A DNA stretch of 64,000 nucleotides. Source: Enterococcus plantarum. GTDB taxonomy: Bacteria > Bacillota > Bacilli > Lactobacillales > Enterococcaceae. Position numbers and translations under genes: made by a program. Position 1 is the stretch's first letter. Each line of letters begins with the position of its first letter. This document shows positions 58,274 through 64,000 of the stretch, one piece after another. The stretch covers positions 62,001-126,000 of the forward strand of contig NZ_MIKA01000001.1 in assembly GCF_001730295.1 (NCBI RefSeq), in the 5' to 3' direction. The notes beneath the pieces are model-generated. The model saw only the letters and a list, made by a program, of their open reading frames with translations, did no database searches and was not told the origin of the DNA.

Positions 58274-59035
58274 ATGAAAAAGAAACTGCTTATTTCAGTA
58301 TTGCTTTCATTGCTAATACCCGTAACAGCTTGTACCCAAAAAAGACAGAGTGAGCCTGTAGAGAACGTTTTACACACGCAAGAAAGTTCTCAAAAAAAAG
58401 AAGCGAGTCACTTTGAATATGATGATCAAAAAAGTTGGAAACAAGTATCTGGCAAAATGCAATCACCAATTGACATTCCAAGTTCTTTAGTAGAAAAGAT
58501 GACAGATGGCGGTGCAATCCAATTAGATTATAGTCGTAAAATAAGTGAGGCTAAGAATAATGGACATAGTATTCAAGTCACTGATTCAGGCACAGCGACA
58601 ATCAATCACAGAAGATTCGCCTTAACGCAATTCCATTTCCACGCTCAAAGTGAACACACAATAGATGGGCAATATTATCCTCTAGAAGCTCATTTTGTCA
58701 ATCAAGCCCAAGATGGACGTTTAGCTGTGATTGGTGTGTTTTTTACAGAAGGTGCTGAAAATAAAGGATTTCAAGAAGTACTTGAGGATGTGTCCGATGG
58801 CAAAAAAACAGAAATCATAGATATTGAATCAATGTTTCCAGAAAATAAGAGTTACTATCATTATTTAGGTTCGTTAACAACACCGCCGTTAACTGAAAAT
58901 GTGGAATGGTATATTTTGAAAACACCAGTTGACGTCTCAAAAAAACAAATCGAAATGTTTGAAGAATATTATGAGCATAACAATAGAAATAGTCAATCGC
59001 TGAACGATCGAGTAATTCTTGAACATGATGAATAA
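58274..59035 (+). CDS. alpha-type carbonic anhydrase, lipoprotein
   Basis: A 253-residue alpha-carbonic anhydrase with a lipobox (C20 after IPVTA), so it is exposed on the outer face of the membrane and interconverts CO2 and bicarbonate. Zinc histidines are in FHFHAQSEH and EAHFV, and the substrate pocket YLGSLTTPPLTE (about 198) is intact. A signal-peptide linker (about 21-46) is glutamate- and serine-rich. GAAAGAAGGATG is upstream. Between 58110 and 58273 I see only an AT-rich promoter region. Confidence 0.9.
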   Translation: MKKKLLISVLLSLLIPVTACTQKRQSEPVENVLHTQESSQKKEASHFEYDDQKSWKQVSGKMQSPIDIPSSLVEKMTDGGAIQLDYSRKISEAKNNGHSIQVTDSGTATINHRRFALTQFHFHAQSEHTIDGQYYPLEAHFVNQAQDGRLAVIGVFFTEGAENKGFQEVLEDVSDGKKTEIIDIESMFPENKSYYHYLGSLTTPPLTENVEWYILKTPVDVSKKQIEMFEEYYEHNNRNSQSLNDRVILEHDE

Positions 59036-59087
59036 TCAAATTCGATTACTTTGTTAAGATAGAGATAAAAAAAGTATAAATAGTATG

Positions 59088-59116
59088 TTGAAATATTTTA
59101 AAGAATCATGTATACT
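59088..59116 (+). promoter_or_regulatory. rpsB promoter
   Basis: TTGAAA and TATACT are separated by 17 bases, about 130 bases before rpsB. Confidence 0.85.
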
Positions 59117-59122
59117 AGATAA

Positions 59123-59247
59123 CGGTGTTAAAACACTAAATCCACATCCAGATTCGATTTGTAAGGCGGTGCTACTTACTAGTAGTTCTTTATAAAGATG
59201 AGAACTGGAGAGGGAACAAATAAAAACCAAATTGGAGGAAACAAAAA
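59123..59247 (+). ncRNA. structured 5' leader of rpsB
   Basis: The leader has GTGTT-TTAAAACAC-type and CTACT / AGTAG hairpins, plus AGTTCT (59184-59189) and AGAACT (59201-59206), which overlap AGTAG and so would be alternatives. It fits a ribosomal-protein leader, perhaps bound by S2, though it was not matched to a named family. Confidence 0.5.
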
Positions 59248-60036
59248 ATGGCAGTAATTTCTATGAAACAATTACTAGAAGCCGGCGTACACTTTGGACA
59301 CCAAACTCGTCGCTGGAACCCAAAAATGAAGAAATATATCTTCACAGAAAGAAACGGAATCTACATTATTGACTTACAAAAAACAGTTAAATTAGTAGAT
59401 GCTGCTTACGATTACATGAAAAATGTTGCTGAAGACGGCGGCGTTGCATTATTCGTAGGAACTAAAAAACAAGCACAAGAAGCGATCAAAGACGAAGCAA
59501 TTCGTTCAGGTCAATACTTCGTAAACCACCGTTGGTTAGGTGGAACATTAACGAACTGGGATACAATCCAAAAACGTATCAAACGTTTGAAAGATATCAA
59601 TAAAATGGAAGAAGACGGAACTTTTGAAGTTCTTCCTAAAAAAGAAGTTGTTGGTTTAAACAAACAACGTGAACGTCTTGAAAAATTCTTAGGTGGTATC
59701 GCTGATATGCCTAGAATTCCAGATGTAATGTACATTGTGGATCCTCGTAAAGAACGTATTGCTGTTCAAGAAGCACATAAATTGAACATCCCAATCGTTG
59801 CGATGGTTGATACAAACTGTGATCCAGATGAAATCGACGTAGTAATCCCATCTAATGATGATGCGATTCGTGCGGTTAAATTAATCACTGCTAAAATGGC
59901 TGATGCTTTCATCGAAGGAAACCAAGGTGAAGATCAAGCTGTAGAAGAAATCTTTACTGAAGAAGCACCAGAAGCTGCAACTTCAATCGAAGAAATCGTA
60001 GACGTTGTTGAAGGTAACAACGATTCAGCAGAATAA
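59248..60036 (+). CDS. rpsB: 30S ribosomal protein S2
   Basis: A 262-residue ribosomal protein S2 with the family opening [24 protein letters not shown] and the [20 protein letters not shown] motif. The C-terminal tail (about 230-262) is acidic, as usual. GGAGGAAAC precedes the ATG. It starts the rpsB-tsf pair. Confidence 0.97.
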   Translation: MAVISMKQLLEAGVHFGHQTRRWNPKMKKYIFTERNGIYIIDLQKTVKLVDAAYDYMKNVAEDGGVALFVGTKKQAQEAIKDEAIRSGQYFVNHRWLGGTLTNWDTIQKRIKRLKDINKMEEDGTFEVLPKKEVVGLNKQRERLEKFLGGIADMPRIPDVMYIVDPRKERIAVQEAHKLNIPIVAMVDTNCDPDEIDVVIPSNDDAIRAVKLITAKMADAFIEGNQGEDQAVEEIFTEEAPEAATSIEEIVDVVEGNNDSAE

Positions 60037-60049
60037 TTAATAATAACGG

Positions 60050-60105
60050 AGCTGTCTCGAAGGCTAGGCGAAAAAAGCCTGATTCTCCTTTGAGATAGCT
60101 TTTTT
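60050..60105 (+). terminator. terminator between rpsB and tsf
   Basis: AGCTGTCTC pairs with GAGATAGCT, T6 follows; an inner GGCT / AGCC hairpin is included. It could reduce tsf transcription relative to rpsB. Confidence 0.75.
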
Positions 60106-60127
60106 AAAACGAATTTTATACTTAAAT

Positions 60128-60366
60128 TATCTAGCTTCATGAGTCAGACTCTCAGAAAAAGAAGAAATCTGCCTGTGACCAAAAACATCACAATCATATT
60201 TCCATATTTTCAGTCGAGTCTAATCGATCTCATTCAGCTTTTAAACTATCTAGCTTCGTAGGCTAGTCTTTAGGAAAAAGACAGAACCTGATAGTGGCAA
60301 AAAGCACCACTCTCGTGTTTCCCTATTTTTCTGTCAAGGCTAAACGAGCCTACTACGCTTTTAAAA
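60128..60366 (+). repeat. tandem pair of structured ~119-bp elements before tsf
   Basis: Two diverged copies (60128-60246 and 60247-60366) both begin TATCTAGCTTC and end with a GCTTTTAAA sequence. Each has an inner hairpin with a purine-rich loop: TGTGA / TCACA in copy 1, AGTGG / CCACT in copy 2, so both strands changed and still pair. They separate rpsB from tsf; no frame is coding. Confidence 0.75.
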
Positions 60367-60383
60367 CTTAGGAGGAACAAAAA

Positions 60384-61265
60384 ATGGCAGATATTTCAGC
60401 AAAATTAGTTAAAGAATTACGCGACATGACTGGTGTCGGTATGATGGACGCGAAAAGAGCGTTAGTAGAAGTAGAAGGTAACATGGAAGCCGCTGTTGAT
60501 TACTTACGTGAAAAAGGAATGGCCAAAGCCGCTAAGAAAAATGATCGTGTAGCAGCTGAAGGTTTAGCAAATGTTGCTTCAAACGGTAACTTTGCAGCAA
60601 TCGTAGAAGTAAACTCTGAAACTGACTTCGTTTCTAAAAATGAAATGTTCCAAGACCTAGTTAAAAAAATCGCGACTGAAATTGCGACAAACAAACCTGC
60701 GAACATGGAAGAAGCTTTAGCACTTAAAACAGATAAAGGAACATTAGAAACTGAATTGATCGAAGCAACAACTGTTATTGGTGAAAAAATCAGCTTCCGT
60801 CGTTTTGAACTAGTAGAAAAAGATGACAATGCCGCATTCGGTGCTTATTTACACATGGGTGGACGTATTGCAGTATTGACTGTATTAGATGGAACAACTG
60901 ATGAAGAAGTTGCTAAAGACGTAGCAATGCACGTGGCAGCTATCAACCCTCGTTATGTGAATGAATCTCAAATTCCGCAAGAAGAATTAGAGCATGAAAA
61001 AGCAATTCTTTCAGAACAAGCATTAAACGAAGGCAAACCAGCGAATATTGTTGACAAAATGGTTGTTGGACGCTTAAATAAATTTAAAGCTGAAATTTCA
61101 TTAGTAGATCAACCATTCGTTAAAGATCCAGATATGACAGTTGAAAAATTTGTTGCTTCTAAGGGTGCAACGGTTAAATCATTTATCCGCTTTGAAGTTG
61201 GCGAAGGAATCGAAAAACGTGAAGATAACTTTGCAGACGAAGTAATGAGCCAAATCAAAAAATAA
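60384..61265 (+). CDS. tsf: elongation factor Ts
   Basis: A 293-residue guanine-nucleotide exchange factor of EF-Tu. The N-terminal UBA-like domain ([20 protein letters not shown]), the core TDFVSKNE and the second half are standard. AGGAGG lies upstream of the ATG. A terminator follows. Confidence 0.97.
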   Translation: MADISAKLVKELRDMTGVGMMDAKRALVEVEGNMEAAVDYLREKGMAKAAKKNDRVAAEGLANVASNGNFAAIVEVNSETDFVSKNEMFQDLVKKIATEIATNKPANMEEALALKTDKGTLETELIEATTVIGEKISFRRFELVEKDDNAAFGAYLHMGGRIAVLTVLDGTTDEEVAKDVAMHVAAINPRYVNESQIPQEELEHEKAILSEQALNEGKPANIVDKMVVGRLNKFKAEISLVDQPFVKDPDMTVEKFVASKGATVKSFIRFEVGEGIEKREDNFADEVMSQIKK

Positions 61266-61287
61266 ATCTGTTGCTTAGGTAACAGTT

Positions 61288-61318
61288 GGGAACGCATTGA
61301 GATGCGCTCCCTTTTTTT
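61288..61318 (+). terminator. terminator after tsf
   Basis: GGGAACGCA and TGCGCTCCC form a 9-position stem with one mismatch and T7. Confidence 0.85.
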
Positions 61319-61376
61319 AGGCAAATCAAAAGAAATAAACTGGCAGAATACCTAGAGTATGTTAAAATGTTCTTAG

Positions 61377-62123
<747 letters not shown>

Positions 62124-62126
62124 CAA

Positions 62127-62684
62127 ATGAGTGGAACGGTATTAGAAACAGCAAAAGAAAAAATGAGTAAAGCAGAACAAAGTTTACAACGTGAATTGGG
62201 TCAAATCCGTGCAGGACGCGCTAATGCAAGTCTTTTGGACCGTATTCAAGTAGATTACTATGGTGCACTAACACCTGTGAATCAATTAGCTGGAATCAAT
62301 ATTCCAGAGGCCCGGGTATTGATGATCACACCTTTTGATAAAAATTCACTTGAAGATATTGAAAAAGCAATTCAAGCTAGTGATATTGGCATCAGCCCAA
62401 CAAATGACGGTACAGTGATACGCTTAGTGATTCCACAATTAACGGAAGAGCGTCGTAAAGAATTAGCGAAAGATGTAAAAAAAGCTGCTGAAAATGCGAA
62501 AATCGCTGTTCGTAATATTCGTCGTGATGCTATTGATGAGTTAAAAAAACAACAAAAAAGTAATGATATCACTGAAGATGAGTTGCGCAATTTAGAAAAA
62601 GAAGCCCAAAAATTAACAGATGATAGTGTGAAAAATATTGATACGATCACTTCTGAAAAAGAAAAAGAACTGTTAGAAGTTTAA
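62127..62684 (+). CDS. frr: ribosome recycling factor
   Basis: A 185-residue tRNA-shaped factor that releases ribosomes with EF-G. The helical hairpin [20 protein letters not shown] and the VQEAR-like [10 protein letters not shown] strand are typical, as are [11 protein letters not shown] and [17 protein letters not shown] at the end. Cotranscribed with pyrH; terminator follows. Confidence 0.97.
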   Translation: MSGTVLETAKEKMSKAEQSLQRELGQIRAGRANASLLDRIQVDYYGALTPVNQLAGINIPEARVLMITPFDKNSLEDIEKAIQASDIGISPTNDGTVIRLVIPQLTEERRKELAKDVKKAAENAKIAVRNIRRDAIDELKKQQKSNDITEDELRNLEKEAQKLTDDSVKNIDTITSEKEKELLEV

Positions 62685-62702
62685 TAAGTTATTTGAATAT
62701 GA

Positions 62703-62748
62703 AAGAACAAGAAAATCCACTTGAATAGTGTATTTTCTTGTTCTTTTT
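62703..62748 (+). terminator. terminator after frr
   Basis: AAGAACAAGAAAAT pairs with ATTTTCTTGTTCTT, T5 follows. Confidence 0.9.
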
Positions 62749-62883
62749 ATATAAAATGATGATTATAAAGATATAATCTATAGATTTTGTAAGGTCGAGC
62801 GAGTGCAAGAAAAAACATCTTGTTAAACCTCATGGGATATGGAATAATGATGTTAACTATATTTTCAAAAGGGAGCTGAAAAG

Positions 62884-64000
62884 GTGAATTTTATCAAACG
62901 TGCATTATGCAGTGTTACTAGAAAAAAGGGGAAATCACTCATTTTATTTGCAGTGATTTTTGTGTTGGGAAACGTTATTGCAGGAGCCATTGCGATTCAA
63001 CAGTCTACACAGAACGTTGAAAAGAATGTCAAGAAGCAATTAGGTGGTACGGCTACGATTCAAATCGATTATGAGAATAATCAAGAAGAATTTGCAAAAG
63101 AAGACCTTAAAATTGAGCAACTTAAAATTGATTTAATGAAAAAAGTTGGGGAATCTCCATATGTAAAATATTATGATTATAACGCTTTAGCGATGGTTCA
63201 GACAAAGGAATTGAAAAGTGCTTCATTAGAATCAGAGCAATCTGGAGGCATGATGGAAGGATTTACCTTAAAAGGATCCAACTATCACAAAATTTTAGAT
63301 GTTGAAGAAAAAAATATAAAAATAGTAGCAGGTAAAGTATTTACTCAAGAAGAGATTGACAATGGCAAAAATGTCGGCTTGATTTCTTCAAAAGTAGCAG
63401 AAGAAAATGGGCTTTCTGTAGGTGATCAGATGGTCATGGATACTAGAACGTATGATTATAACGAGAATGGCGATGAAAAAGAATTATTCAAGACGGATGT
63501 CCCTATCCAAATTATCGGAATTTTTGAACCTACAACAGTAGAAATGAAAGACAAAGAAAATAAAAAAAATGAAGAGCAAAATATGAATCAACAATATATG
63601 TCAATGCAACAACTCAACACAATTTATTTACCAAACAAAACAGTGTTAGAAATTAACAAAGACAATATTGAAAAGCTAAAAAAAGTTGATCCAGATAGTC
63701 CTTATCTGTCGGAAGAGAGTCTAGAAGAATATTATACACCTGTTTATGTTTTGAAAAGTCCAGATGAGGTGGAAGCCTTTAAACAAGAAACACAGCCGCT
63801 TTTACCTAAGCTGTATACTGTGAAAGCTTCAACGGATCAATATGAACAAATCGGTGGAAGTATGAAAAAAATGTCTCAAATTTCAGGTTATGTGGTTATG
63901 ATTGCGGTCATTGCTACGTTACTGATAATTTCACTTGTCGTCTTATTGTTTATGCGTGATCGCAAACATGAATTAGGAATTTATCTCTCATTAGGTGATA
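62884..64000 (+). CDS. FtsX-type ABC transporter permease, 5' part
   Basis: The first 372 codons of a permease of the MacB/FtsX class; the gene runs off the window end. A membrane helix (about residues 19-40), a large extracytoplasmic MacB-like domain (about 45-330, with lysine- and asparagine-rich linkers) and the first FtsX helix (about 333-358, followed by RDRKHELGIYLSLGD) are visible. GGGAG precedes the GTG at 62884. The ATPase partner would lie downstream. Confidence 0.88.
   Translation, partial: MNFIKRALCSVTRKKGKSLILFAVIFVLGNVIAGAIAIQQSTQNVEKNVKKQLGGTATIQIDYENNQEEFAKEDLKIEQLKIDLMKKVGESPYVKYYDYNALAMVQTKELKSASLESEQSGGMMEGFTLKGSNYHKILDVEEKNIKIVAGKVFTQEEIDNGKNVGLISSKVAEENGLSVGDQMVMDTRTYDYNENGDEKELFKTDVPIQIIGIFEPTTVEMKDKENKKNEEQNMNQQYMSMQQLNTIYLPNKTVLEINKDNIEKLKKVDPDSPYLSEESLEEYYTPVYVLKSPDEVEAFKQETQPLLPKLYTVKASTDQYEQIGGSMKKMSQISGYVVMIAVIATLLIISLVVLLFMRDRKHELGIYLSLGD

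Overview
The window is a stretch of low-GC Gram-positive chromosome that reads as Enterococcus, in or near the E. faecalis clade. This rests on recognised gene order and protein style, because no 16S gene or database search was available. Core gene strings run in the order known from Bacillus and other Firmicutes: ylaN-ftsW-pyc; ylbF-ylbG-rsmD-coaD-ylbL; comEA-comEB-comEC-holA-rpsT; rpsU-yqeY-phoH-pgpH-ybeY-dgkA-era-recO-glyQ-glyS; and rpsB-tsf-pyrH-frr. Strong AGGAGG ribosome binding sites, TG-extended -10 boxes and many U-tailed hairpin terminators fit the same picture. No rRNA, tRNA, CRISPR array, prophage or intact insertion sequence was seen.

Layout. 0-10.4 kb: the 3' part of an alcohol dehydrogenase gene, a broken small membrane-protein gene, then cell division (ftsW), anaplerosis (pyc), the RNase Y accessory protein YlbF, CoA synthesis (coaD) and a Lon/PDZ protease. 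10.5-18.2 kb: the late competence operon, holA, S20, a Pit phosphate transporter with its PhoU-like partner, and an HD hydrolase. 18.2-25.2 kb: a P1B-4 type metal-exporting ATPase preceded by Fur-like boxes, uppP, an orphan EIIA, a graveyard of decayed genes (mupG, an RpiR regulator, an IS fragment), and a two-gene hydrolase operon. 25.2-37.6 kb: purine salvage (guaD, permease, guaC) with PurBox-like sites, a PadR/HAAS pair, a divergent vitamin B6 locus, a nitroreductase, phosphoglucomutase and proC. 37.7-42.8 kb: a CzrA-like zinc sensor, hom-thrC-thrB, a PEP-synthesis/dikinase regulator and a Zur-like regulator.

42.9-53.8 kb: the rpsU to glyS housekeeping block, with a glycine T-box before an 80-aa unknown protein and glyQS. 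53.8-59.0 kb: a decayed DUF2177 gene, TspO-like protein, TetR regulator, YidC, acylphosphatase, an rRNA/tRNA 2'-O-methyltransferase and a lipoprotein alpha-carbonic anhydrase. 59.1-62.8 kb: rpsB, tsf, pyrH, frr. The window ends inside an FtsX-type ABC permease.

Most of the window is ordinary core genome and I see no convincing new multi-gene system. The points most worth a second look lie between genes: two dispersed copies of a long palindromic element (36.6 and 55.7 kb), a tandem pair of structured elements with compensatory base changes between rpsB and tsf (60.1 kb), a perfect 61-bp direct repeat in the pdx regulatory region (32.3 kb), the Fur-box cluster before the ATPase, and several broken genes. 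comEC also has no ATG, GTG or TTG codon in front of its first membrane segment.
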